This document shows positions 1 to 7,400 of a DNA stretch of 64,000 bases, in pieces (the stretch's first letter is position 1; each line of letters opens with the position of its first letter). The notes beneath the pieces were generated by a model. It saw nothing but the letters and a program-made list of their open reading frames with translations, made no database searches and was not told the DNA's origin. The stretch comes from Sinohyriopsis cumingii (taxonomy: Eukaryota; Mollusca; Bivalvia; Unionida; Unionidae). Both the position numbers and the translations under genes were made by a program. The stretch spans positions 129,491,428-129,555,427 of the forward strand of contig CM068838.1 of assembly GCA_028554795.2 (NCBI GenBank), written 5' to 3'.

Positions 1-2
1 CG

Positions 3-320
3 ATGGTGACACGCGGATTGCACGCCTTGAAAGATGCGGCACTGACGCAAGGCAAAGAATTTCTCCAAAATGTCATCATCGACAAACAAAACCCTAAAGA
101 AGCCTTCATGAGGGCAGGCAAAAATGTCTTGCTGCAAACGGGCAAAGACATTTTAGGCCAACGAGAAACACCTATAAATGCCCTGCACGCTACCGAGTCA
201 GGCATTCAGCAAGGACAAGGCAGAAAGAGACGACGAAGAAAACACCCTTTCACCAGACTTCAAGCGAGAAAGGCCAAGAAAAGAAGAACCGTTCGAGACT
301 TAGACGTTTTCGATTATTGA
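3..320 (+). CDS. Basic core-like protein, C-terminal part (pVI/pX-like)
   Basis: An open frame of 105 residues enters from the left edge, so the true N-terminus may lie outside. It has a short helical-looking N-terminal part and then a strongly basic tail with RKRRRRK near residue 74 and a second Arg/Lys cluster near residues 88-97. It ends in an acidic/aromatic DLDVFDY. Small basic proteins of this kind, ahead of the capsid gene, are common in Polinton-like elements and are compared to adenovirus core or pVI-like proteins. The capsid start codon lies 21 bases after its stop, which fits a compact late-gene block. The role in DNA condensation or capsid assembly is inferred from composition and position only. 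Confidence 0.55.
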   Translation: MVTRGLHALKDAALTQGKEFLQNVIIDKQNPKEAFMRAGKNVLLQTGKDILGQRETPINALHATESGIQQGQGRKRRRRKHPFTRLQARKAKKRRTVRDLDVFDY

Positions 321-340
321 GAAAAGAGACCAAAAAAAAA

Positions 341-1654
341 ATGATGCACCGAGAATCTTGCGCTTGTTCCAAGACGGAACTGGATCTGTTTGCCATGCCC
401 CCCACGATGATGACGATGCAAGAATCCCAGTGGGTGGAATTTCACCCCGTCTCCTCACTGACCGATTCCGCTCCCATCGAGTTTGAAATCAAAGGACAGC
501 CCGAAGATTACATCGATCTGAATAGCAGTTACTTGTACCTGAAAGTCAAAATTCTAGATAAGACTGGAGGTGCTATAGACGATGAAGCAGTAGCTCCCGT
601 CAACAATTTCATGCATTCCTTGTTCAGTGGAGTGGACTTGTACTTGAATAACAAACTGGTCAGTAGCAGCATGGATACTTACCCTTATCGTGCCTACCTG
701 GAAAATCTCTTGACGTACGGAATAGATGCCAAGAACACTCATCTCAATGCCTGTGTGGTATGGGAAGCTGACGAACCTACCAAGTTTGAAATATTGGAAA
801 CTGATGAAAAGAAAGACAACAATGATGGATTTGTAGAACGAAGAAAGAGAATCACGGGAGCCGACACAAGTTTAGAACTGATGGATCGTTTGCATTTGGA
901 CATGTGGTTGCAAGAAAAGTATTTGCTGAACGGGGTGGATGTCCGTCTGAGACTGAATCGTAGCAGTGCCGCTTTCCATTTGATGGCTGATAGTGACGGT
1001 TACAAAACCAAAATCCTAGAAGCCAGACTCTACGTACGCCGTGTGGAAGTGTTACCTAAAGTGGGAAACGACATCAGTCAGACGTTGAGCAGAACGACCG
1101 CCAAGTATCCCATACGACGCGTGGAAGTGAAAACCTTCACCATTCCCAAGGGACAGCGATCCATGATCGAAGATCATCTGTTCCAAGGACAGTTACCCAA
1201 ACGTTTGATCGTTGGTATCGTCGAGAATACAGCCTTCAACGGAGCTGCCGAAAAAAATCCTTTCTACTTTCAACACTTTGGCGTGTCCAAAATCGAAGTC
1301 AGTCGCGATGGCAAGACCTTGTGTACCCGACCTTTCGAACCTGACTTTACCAAGAAGAATTACTTGAGATCGTACTTGTCCCTGTACAAAGCCACCGGAC
1401 AGTTAGGAACCCATACCAGTCACGGTATTACGTACGAGGATTATGCAGGAGGCTACGCTTTGTGGGCTTTCGATTTCACTCCGGACCAAGGCAGCGACGA
1501 GGGACATTTCCACCCTATAAAATCCGGCCAGATTCGTGTGGAAATTCAGTTTAAAGACCGAGACCCTGATGAAACGGTGAACGTCATCCTGTATGCAGAA
1601 TTCGATAATACCATAGAAATCAACAGTTTGAGAGAAGTCATCCTAGATTACTAG
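341..1654 (+). CDS. Double-jelly-roll capsid-type protein (F54H12.2-like family)
   Basis: An intact 437-residue protein. I start it at the ATG at 341, which follows an A-rich run and is repeated as a second ATG; the open frame extends slightly upstream without an ATG. The N-terminus has CACSKTELDLF and then WVEFHPVSSLTDSAPIEF, followed by DYIDLNSSYLYLKVKI. The segment NNFMHSLFSGVDLYLNN is typical of a metazoan family often labelled F54H12.2-like, found in Polinton-type elements and taken to form a virion jelly-roll protein. This assignment is family recognition, not a search. The protein is shorter than the roughly 600 residues of many Polinton major capsid proteins. The frame is undisturbed, unlike the polymerase fragment downstream. 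An AATAAA lies about 105 bases after the stop. Confidence 0.75.
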   Translation: MMHRESCACSKTELDLFAMPPTMMTMQESQWVEFHPVSSLTDSAPIEFEIKGQPEDYIDLNSSYLYLKVKILDKTGGAIDDEAVAPVNNFMHSLFSGVDLYLNNKLVSSSMDTYPYRAYLENLLTYGIDAKNTHLNACVVWEADEPTKFEILETDEKKDNNDGFVERRKRITGADTSLELMDRLHLDMWLQEKYLLNGVDVRLRLNRSSAAFHLMADSDGYKTKILEARLYVRRVEVLPKVGNDISQTLSRTTAKYPIRRVEVKTFTIPKGQRSMIEDHLFQGQLPKRLIVGIVENTAFNGAAEKNPFYFQHFGVSKIEVSRDGKTLCTRPFEPDFTKKNYLRSYLSLYKATGQLGTHTSHGITYEDYAGGYALWAFDFTPDQGSDEGHFHPIKSGQIRVEIQFKDRDPDETVNVILYAEFDNTIEINSLREVILDY

Positions 1655-1759
1655 AAACCATGGAAGACTGTTATCCCTCTTTACCTAGTGGAGAAACTTT
1701 TAGTGTTGCATTGTTGTTAAAAAATGTTAGAGTTGTTGTTTAGTGTTAAGTGATTTTTG

Positions 1760-1765
1760 AATAAA
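1760..1765 (+). terminator. Polyadenylation signal AATAAA after the capsid gene
   Basis: AATAAA lies about 105 bases past the capsid stop codon, and GT-rich sequence follows. No histone-type stem-loop is present here, in contrast to the three downstream genes. Confidence 0.55.
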
Positions 1766-1892
1766 AAATGTTGTGTTTTGAAAAAAATGCCTTTGTCTTT
1801 TGTTTAGCTATAAGAATGTTGGATTGATGCTCTTTCATTTCTTACTATCCCTCTCATGACACTCACTAAACGTTTCGACTCAAAAACCGTGT

Positions 1893-1930
1893 GGGGGATG
1901 TTTTCCTTCACGTCCACGCTTTGACTTTAA
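1893..1930 (+). promoter_or_regulatory. Shared upstream box, copy 1
   Basis: The box begins GGGGGATGTTTTCCTTCACG and ends in CTTTAA. It recurs almost unchanged at 2743-2780. It starts 92 bases before the ATG of the gene at 1985, the same distance as in copy 2. A promoter with a TATA-like end is the simplest reading. Confidence 0.6.
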
Positions 1931-1984
1931 GAACCGGGTTGTTTCCAGTCTAACCATCCATTGTCGACTCATCCTCCTAAGAAG

Positions 1985-2344
1985 ATGTGCTCCAAACTAG
2001 CTAAACTCAACGAAGCCTACGTGAATTTGCATAGGGTCAGACACAGTCTGATACCAAAGCCAGAAGAAATAGAGAATGTGAGAATGTTAAAAATCACTGA
2101 AGACCTGATAGAAGAGCTCTTCAGAGAAGAAATGAACAGGGAGAAAGAAGAATGGACAGAGAAGTACAGACTTCAGAGACAGCAGCAACAGCAGCAACAA
2201 CAGCAGCAGCAGCAGCAACCTGAACCTGACAGAGGCTTTGTCGATTGCCCTATCGACACCAAAGAGTTCTTCTTTTCTTTCCGAAGAAGCAGACCTATCG
2301 CCAGAAAGTCTATCCTCAGAGGACATCGCATTCTTAGAAACTAA
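1985..2344 (+). CDS. Small charged protein with polyglutamine, paralogue 1
   Basis: A 119-residue protein of no family I recognise. I choose the ATG at 1985 because it aligns with the start of the paralogue at 2834 and keeps the same distance to the shared box; the open frame runs 24 bases further upstream without an ATG. The N-terminus (MCSKLAKLNEAYVNLHRVR) resembles that of the next gene (MNTRLSKLLELHVQLEYAR). A Glu/Arg-rich, probably helical stretch follows, then a run of about 15 glutamines near residues 65-80 and a basic Arg/Ser C-terminus. The gene is flanked by its own upstream box and by a histone-type stem-loop 31 bases after the stop. A regulatory or virion-accessory role is possible but nothing shows it. 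Confidence 0.6.
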   Translation: MCSKLAKLNEAYVNLHRVRHSLIPKPEEIENVRMLKITEDLIEELFREEMNREKEEWTEKYRLQRQQQQQQQQQQQQQPEPDRGFVDCPIDTKEFFFSFRRSRPIARKSILRGHRILRN

Positions 2345-2374
2345 AAAAAGAATGCCATAGCAAACAAAAAAAAC

Positions 2375-2390
2375 AGCCCTTTTCAGGGCT
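2375..2390 (+). terminator. Histone-type 3' stem-loop, copy 1
   Basis: AGCCCTTTTCAGGGCT forms a 6-bp stem with a TTTC loop, followed by ACCCCA and then the purine-rich GAAAAGAAATAA about 17 bases on. This matches the metazoan replication-dependent histone mRNA 3' end: stem-loop, ACCCA flank and purine-rich downstream element. An AATAAA also occurs further on, near 2456. Confidence 0.75.
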
Positions 2391-2742
2391 ACCCCAATAC
2401 TCTAGAAAAGAAATAACGATCGATTTGCCAATGTGTGTAGGTAGAGTAGTGTGAAAATAAACACTAACTCTTTTTTAAAAATGTGAGGGTATGTGTTTGT
2501 GTGTTAGTAAGTGTTTAAGTAAGTTGGTATGAATAGTAGATTAAAATCATGTTTTTTTGGTGTTTGAGGTGTATATTTGGAGTTAGATTGGATTGCTTTG
2601 CGTATGTGGATAGTCTATTGAAGTGATTTATAAAAAATTTTAAAATAGTGATGGGTAGCATAAAAAAGTGAGTGTTTCTTTTAGGTCCGCGCGTTGTTGT
2701 TTTTGGTCATGATGTAGGTAACATCAATTTTATGTTTTTTTA

Positions 2743-2781
2743 GGGGGATGTTTTCCTTCACGTCCGCGCTTTCACTATAAA
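2743..2781 (+). promoter_or_regulatory. Shared upstream box with TATA, copy 2
   Basis: This repeats the 1893 box with few changes and ends in an explicit CTATAAA. It starts 91 bases before the ATG at 2834. CAGTCTA, which also follows copy 1 as CAGTCTAA, lies about 15-20 bases downstream and may mark the transcription start. Confidence 0.65.
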
Positions 2782-2833
2782 TTGAAACTCGCTGGGCAGT
2801 CTAGCTACCCTTGTTGATTGATCAACACCAAAA

Positions 2834-3217
2834 ATGAACACGAGACTGTCTAAACTGTTGGAACTTCATGTGCAGCTGGAATATGCCAGGCGCCTGTTGA
2901 ATGAACTGGCCGCGGAAGCCATTGTGGAGGAGGGAAGGATAAGAGAGGAGGAGGAAAGAAGAAAAAATGAAGAGGAGGAGAGAAGATATAAAGAAGAAGA
3001 AGAGGAAAGAAGATACAAAGAGGAGGAGAGAAGAAACAAAGAAGAGGAGGAGGAGAAGGAAAAGAAGAGAAGAAGAATAAATTTCAGAATCCCAGAGAGC
3101 GAAAATTGGGATTCTGAAGCGACATATCCTGCCTCTGCTCTCTCCCCAAAAAAAGTAAAAAGTAACTGGGGGATAAGATGTGTATGTGGCGCCAGGCCTG
3201 GAAGGTGCCACCATTAA
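2834..3217 (+). CDS. Small Glu/Lys-rich protein, paralogue 2
   Basis: A 127-residue protein. Its first 25 residues resemble those of the gene at 1985. The centre, about residues 34-80, is almost entirely Glu, Arg, Lys and Tyr in imperfect EEERRYKEE repeats, predicted to be one long charged helix or coiled coil. The C-terminus has a short Ser/Pro part and two Cys residues (CVCGARPGRCHH). The upstream box and the 3' stem-loop are shared with paralogue 1, so the two arose by tandem duplication of a whole transcription unit. The central codons are pure purine on the coding strand, which suggests microsatellite-like expansion. Function is unknown. Confidence 0.55.
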   Translation: MNTRLSKLLELHVQLEYARRLLNELAAEAIVEEGRIREEEERRKNEEEERRYKEEEEERRYKEEERRNKEEEEEKEKKRRRINFRIPESENWDSEATYPASALSPKKVKSNWGIRCVCGARPGRCHH

Positions 3218-3246
3218 CCAGGTGTCCATGAAGTTCCAAAAACAAC

Positions 3247-3262
3247 AGCCCTTTTCAGGGCT
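3247..3262 (+). terminator. Histone-type 3' stem-loop, copy 2
   Basis: The same AGCCCTTTTCAGGGCT is followed by ACCCA and GAAAAGAAATAACC. It lies 30 bases past the stop of the gene at 2834. The following 90 bases match those after copy 1, including the downstream AAACACTAACTC. Confidence 0.75.
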
Positions 3263-3353
3263 ACCCAATACTCTAGAAAAGAAATAACCATCAATTTGCC
3301 AATGTGTAGGTAGAGTAGTGTGAATATAAACACTAACTCTTTTTTAAGATAGT

Positions 3354-4132
3354 GTGAGGGTATGTGTTTGTGTGTGTTTGTGTTTGTGTGTTTGTGTTTG
3401 TACCCGCTCACGTACGATTGTGTGGATAGTAGATTATGGATTTGTTTATCGTTTCTTAGCGTATGTGTTTGTGTGTTTGTGTTTGTGTGTTTGTGTTTGT
3501 ACCCGCTCACGTAAGATTGTGTGGATAGTAGATTATGGATTTGTTTATCGTTTCTTAGCGTATGTGTTTGTGTGTTTGTGTTTGTGTGTTTGTGTTTGTA
3601 CCCGCTCACGTAAGATTGTGTGGATAGTAGATTATGGATTTGTTTATTGTTTCTTAGCGTATGTGTTTGTGTATTTGTGTTTGTGTGTTTGTGTTTGTAC
3701 CCGCTCACGTACAATTGTGTGGATAGTAGATTATGGATTTGTTTATTGTTTCTTAGCGTATGTGTTTGTGTGTTTGTGTTTGTACCCGCTCACGTACGAT
3801 TGTGTGGATAGTAGATTATGGATTTGTTTATTGTTTCTTAGCGTATGTGTTTGTGTGCTTGTGTTTGTGTGTTTGTGTTTGTACCCGCTCACGTACGATT
3901 GTGTGGATAGTAGATTATGGATTTGTTTATTGTTTCTTAGCGTATGTGTTTGTGTATTTGTGTTTGTGTGTTTGTGTTTGTGTGTTTGTGTTTGTGTGTT
4001 TGTGTTTGTACCCGCTCACGTACGATTGTGTGGATAGTAGATTATGGATTTGTTTATTGTTTCTTAGCGTATGTGTTTGTGTATTTGTGTTTGTGTGTTT
4101 GTGTTTGTGTGTTTGTGTTTGTACCCGCTCAT
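3354..4132. repeat. Minisatellite of about 90-130 bp units made of GTGTTTGT runs
   Basis: About seven head-to-tail units occur. Each unit is a variable (TGTGTTTG)n tract followed by ACCCGCTCACGTACGATTG, TGGATAGTAGATTATGG and GTTTCTTAGCG. Length differences come mainly from the tract. A degenerate relative lies at 2485-2600 after paralogue 1, so the array grew from the ordinary 3' flank of these genes. Long open frames on both strands here are repeat artefacts. Confidence 0.9.
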
Positions 4133-4157
4133 TGAGTCATCCACCCTTGTGTCTTCC

Positions 4158-4352
4158 ATGATGTTTAGGACGGACATGCTCATGTATGTCAGGTCCAAGT
4201 GGACTGTTGTTGATAGGACAGATACTAGTCAATGGATGAGGAGAGTTTACATAGAAAGACAAGGATGTCTCAAGAGGGTACTTGTGTATGGACCGGTAGT
4301 TAGAAGGAGTTTAAGAAGAAGAAGAAGATGTGACAGATGCCGTCTATGTTAA
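4158..4352 (+). CDS. Small Arg-rich protein with C-terminal Cys motif
   Basis: A 64-residue open frame starts at the first of two adjacent ATGs. It ends in a basic run (RRSLRRRRR) followed by CDRCRLC, which could bind a metal or simply be a charged tail. No family is recognised. I accept it as a gene because a histone-type stem-loop lies 24 bases past its stop, as in the two preceding genes. The shared upstream box is absent, and the minisatellite directly upstream may have displaced it or its first exon. Confidence 0.45.
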   Translation: MMFRTDMLMYVRSKWTVVDRTDTSQWMRRVYIERQGCLKRVLVYGPVVRRSLRRRRRCDRCRLC

Positions 4353-4376
4353 TATTAATATTAACATAAACCCAAA

Positions 4377-4392
4377 GGCCCTTTTCAGGGCC
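4377..4392 (+). terminator. Histone-type 3' stem-loop, copy 3
   Basis: GGCCCTTTTCAGGGCC is preceded by CCCAAA and followed by AGCCA and then TCGAAAAGAGATAGCC. This is the closest of the three to the canonical histone element, including the upstream CCAAA flank. Confidence 0.8.
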
Positions 4393-4443
4393 AGCCATAT
4401 TTCTCGAAAAGAGATAGCCTTTCCATTGCTTACCCCTTTTCGA

Positions 4444-4740
4444 AATTTAAATTTAAATTTAAATTTAAAAAAAACTTTTTAAAAAAAAAAAAAAAATCCC
4501 ATATTCAATTCCCCTTGTCCCTAGACAAACCCAAACTCTATTCCCATGTTAATTTCCCTTGTCCCTAGACAGACCCAAACTCTATGTTAAATTCCCATTG
4601 TCCCTAAAGTGACCCACGATTTTTCTCCATGTTAAATTTCCATTGTCCCTAAAGTGTCCCAGGGGTCTTTTTAATGCTAAGTCCCATTGTCCCTATAGTA
4701 TCCCACTTAGCTACTAATGCAGTAACCTATAAATGTGGAT
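4444..4740. repeat. AAATTT array and degenerate TTGTCCCTA direct repeats
   Basis: Four to five AAATTT units and a poly-A run are followed by five spaced copies of a unit containing CCNTTGTCCCTA, then GACCCA or similar. The units are about 45-60 bases apart. They lie between the plus-strand genes and the minus-strand polymerase remnant. Confidence 0.75.
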
Positions 4741-4883
4741 CTAATGTCGTCACTTAACTAGATCAATATTTCACTGGCAGTTATTTTGACTTTACACTTT
4801 TTATGAATTCAACCCTGACGACCTCAGTAATGGTATCCAATAATGTTGAGGCCACATATAGCTAAAATGATAATATAATCCTC

Positions 4884-5255
4884 CTAGTGCTTGTTATTCC
4901 ACGCACCTAAACGGTCTCCTTCGATATTTGGGTGATGGCTTTTGAGGATAATGGATGTACGTATAACTGTCGATGTCCAAGTCAGAACTCGATTTCCTAA
5001 AATTGGTAAGGTTTTGGACAATGTTAAACGAACATAGGATGTCACATACTCTTCAGTGGAAATATTTTTAATCGCATTGGGCGGAGAAACGTATGTGGCT
5101 TCTAAGTAATTAACCAAGATCAAATCTTCACAGATGATTTCCACGCATTTCGGCAGTTTCACTTTGTTGTCTAATAGCTGTTTGTGGCGACATGGACCTG
5201 CCAAGTATTCCGTCTTGGACAATATCGGACATGTACCGATTTTCCCTACCGACAA
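4884..5255 (-). pseudogene. Decayed family B DNA polymerase, C-terminal motif C region
   Basis: The 123-residue frame contains KNISTEEYVTSYVRLTLSKT followed by LGNRVL, which matches the segment leading into motif C in protein-primed polymerases of Polinton/adintovirus elements, and ends with a GDxLGAW-like segment. The expected Asp-x-Asp-Ser motif is missing from this frame, but GACATCGACAGT (Asp-Ile-Asp-Ser) is present in a neighbouring frame at the same place, so a frameshift breaks the catalytic centre. The strand is opposite to the capsid gene, as is common in such elements. Calling it a polymerase rests on motif recognition only. Confidence 0.6.
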
Positions 5256-7400
5256 TGTAACATGACGTTGGCAAACAACTGTATTCTTTCATTCTGTTCC
5301 ACGTGTTTTACCGTTCTTTTAATTTATCTTTGTCTTCTTGACTATGACACGAAAAGGAATAACTACTAAAATGGTGTTTTAGTTAGAGAAACATGTTTAC
5401 GTAGCTTGAGAATATTTGCGAACATAAGTCAAAGCGAGTTCTTTATTTATGTGACAAGACGGTTTACCTTCAGTGATCATTGGGAATGATGTTGCAAGAC
5501 TGGGTTTTGTGAATCCCAGATATCCTTAGAACGACTTCTGATTTTCTTTTTCTCAAGCGTTACTAGCTTGTTCTATCCATTTGTCTTCACTTTCACACAA
5601 GTATTGCAACAAACGCAAAGCTTTGGAGGGAAGAGAAATCTGACATAAGGGTAAGTTGGAACGGATCATATGTCAAGTTTGTTCTCGCTTACATTTCTTT
5701 CATATACTAATCCATATGCTTTAGCGATGGTAATTGCTTTTTCCAAAAGATCAATGCCTCCGTGATCCAGAAATACTCTCCGACATTTTACACAGCAGCG
5801 GCGTCAATTGTACACATCATTTAGGCAATAGTTTTTTTTTTTAAAATTCCTGAAAGTCAAATGCTTTGATGAGCTTGTTTTTTTAAAAGTGTCTAATTCT
5901 TCTTATAGTTTTATTAGCAAACCGTTGGAAGGTCGTAGTAAACATCGGGCAAATGAGAGCACAAAGTGTTGATTAGCTTCGGTATTGAAAAGGTATGAAT
6001 GAATAGTATTGGCAATTTATATCATTCCAAACGTTTAAGTGTCCCACTCTAATGCATGGCCAGCAATCCATGGAATATTTAAACTGTATGCGCCCCACCT
6101 TTGAGTATATTTGTTTGGCTCGTGGTAATTTCGTGGAATTCAGTGCTTTGTTCTGAATAATATTTCAGAAACATTGTATGTCGTATGCCGAGATATCATG
6201 ATTCACCATTGTAGCATATTGATATCAGTAACTGTAACAATGGATGTCCTATTCACTCCATGAGTTGTCGGTAGGGTATAACATCCTTTGGACAAAATCG
6301 GGAAGACAAATTTATTTACATCCTACAACTGGAACAGTGAAACATTGTATGTTATGGTATGCACTTCTCACAAGTCCGATGAATTACGCAGCAATAATGG
6401 ACGTGAGTGTCAAATGTTTGTGTATATAAAAGTCACGAAAGAAAACATTTACCTTTTTGGGCCTTGATCTGGTCGTCACTGATGTCATCCTCCAATTCAT
6501 TCTCTCATATTTCTGGTTGTAGCATTGACGTTCGAAATCCACGATTAGTTCAACGAAACGGCATCTGTGTTTCCTGCACAATCGTGTGGCCTGAAGTTAT
6601 TGATTCAAATTGTCCTCAAGAGGTTCACAAGCTCAATAATTCACAAAACGTTTCTGCTATTGGTTAACTTGTTTCATGTGATGTTACTCGTAACACTTAG
6701 GGTTGGCAAAAGTTCACTTGCAAGTTTAAAGAATACATTCGTTCCTGTGCTTCATGAATGCGTATGTTGGACGCTCAACAACCTCAACATCTCTATCCGT
6801 AGTTAATTTGCTGGTCTCATTCGCAGAATTATTGATCCCATTTCTAAGACACATAAGCGTATATTATACACCATGTCCTACTTGTAATGGTATCGAAATG
6901 TGTATGACACACTAGAATGTATTTTACATCTATGACATATGGTTCCTCGAAACAGGAGTGCCCTCGAACCACTTGATGATACACCTTTAACGTCGTGCGA
7001 AGACCCAATATATCTTATATCTTTGCAATTCGGGAAAGCCACACTCCATCATTTTAGATGTGCACGCCTGCTGAAAATAATAGTTCTAGCTCTCTTCGTT
7101 ATTTGGCTCTGTTCGATTGTCAAATACGGTTCTATGCTCCTTTCCATGCAGCGCTATTGCTTTTTGGGACCAAGGACAATGACACGGGTTAAGCACATCT
7201 GGTTCTGGGAGTTGTTGCTTAGGAAGATATACTGCGGTGCCGCGACTGTCATCCAACGAAAATATTTTTCTGCGTGTTCCGCTAACTTGAGGAGGTGCCG
7301 CTCGGGCCATGTGTAGTGTGGCTTTTCCATAGATCGTGTTAAACTCGTCATTGGATTCTTAAATTTGCATCTGTAATAAACTTGATACAGACAGGCAACT
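5256..7400 (-). pseudogene. Possible upstream remnants of the same polymerase gene
   Basis: The minus strand here is full of stops but keeps fragments with plausible coding character: a frame at 7086-7351, one at 6384-6581 with a basic Cys/Trp composition, and short pieces between. Their order would suit the exonuclease and palm parts of the polymerase whose end lies at 4884-5255. None carries a motif I could name with confidence, so the extension is inference from position. Otherwise I see no gene in this stretch. Confidence 0.25.

Larger units (their letters stand above)
1..4740. mobile_element. Right-hand part of a Polinton/adintovirus-like element, cut by the window edge
   Basis: A run of plus-strand genes (core-like protein, jelly-roll capsid protein, three small charged proteins) is followed by a decayed family B polymerase on the minus strand. 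Capsid-type gene plus protein-primed-type polymerase is the hallmark of Polinton/Maverick and adintovirus-like elements in animals. The coding part is more GC-rich than the DNA after 7.4 kb. No terminal inverted repeat is visible, because the left end lies outside the window and the right end is not marked. The short repeats at 4444-4740 may lie near a terminus, but that is a guess. Its genes are intact while the polymerase is not. Confidence 0.7.

Noticed and set aside
2822-3268. Open frame of 148 codons on the minus strand
   Set aside because: It is the complement of the Glu/Lys-rich coding repeat and spans the histone-type stem-loop; its Ser/Leu/Phe composition follows from that.
3214-4161. 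Overlapping long open frames on both strands (Cys/Val/Leu-rich forward, Thr/His-rich reverse)
   Set aside because: They are translations of the GTGTTTGT minisatellite and repeat with its unit length.
2375-4392. Stem-loops taken as evidence of a histone gene cluster
   Set aside because: None of the neighbouring proteins has a histone-fold sequence; the signals follow unrelated small proteins.
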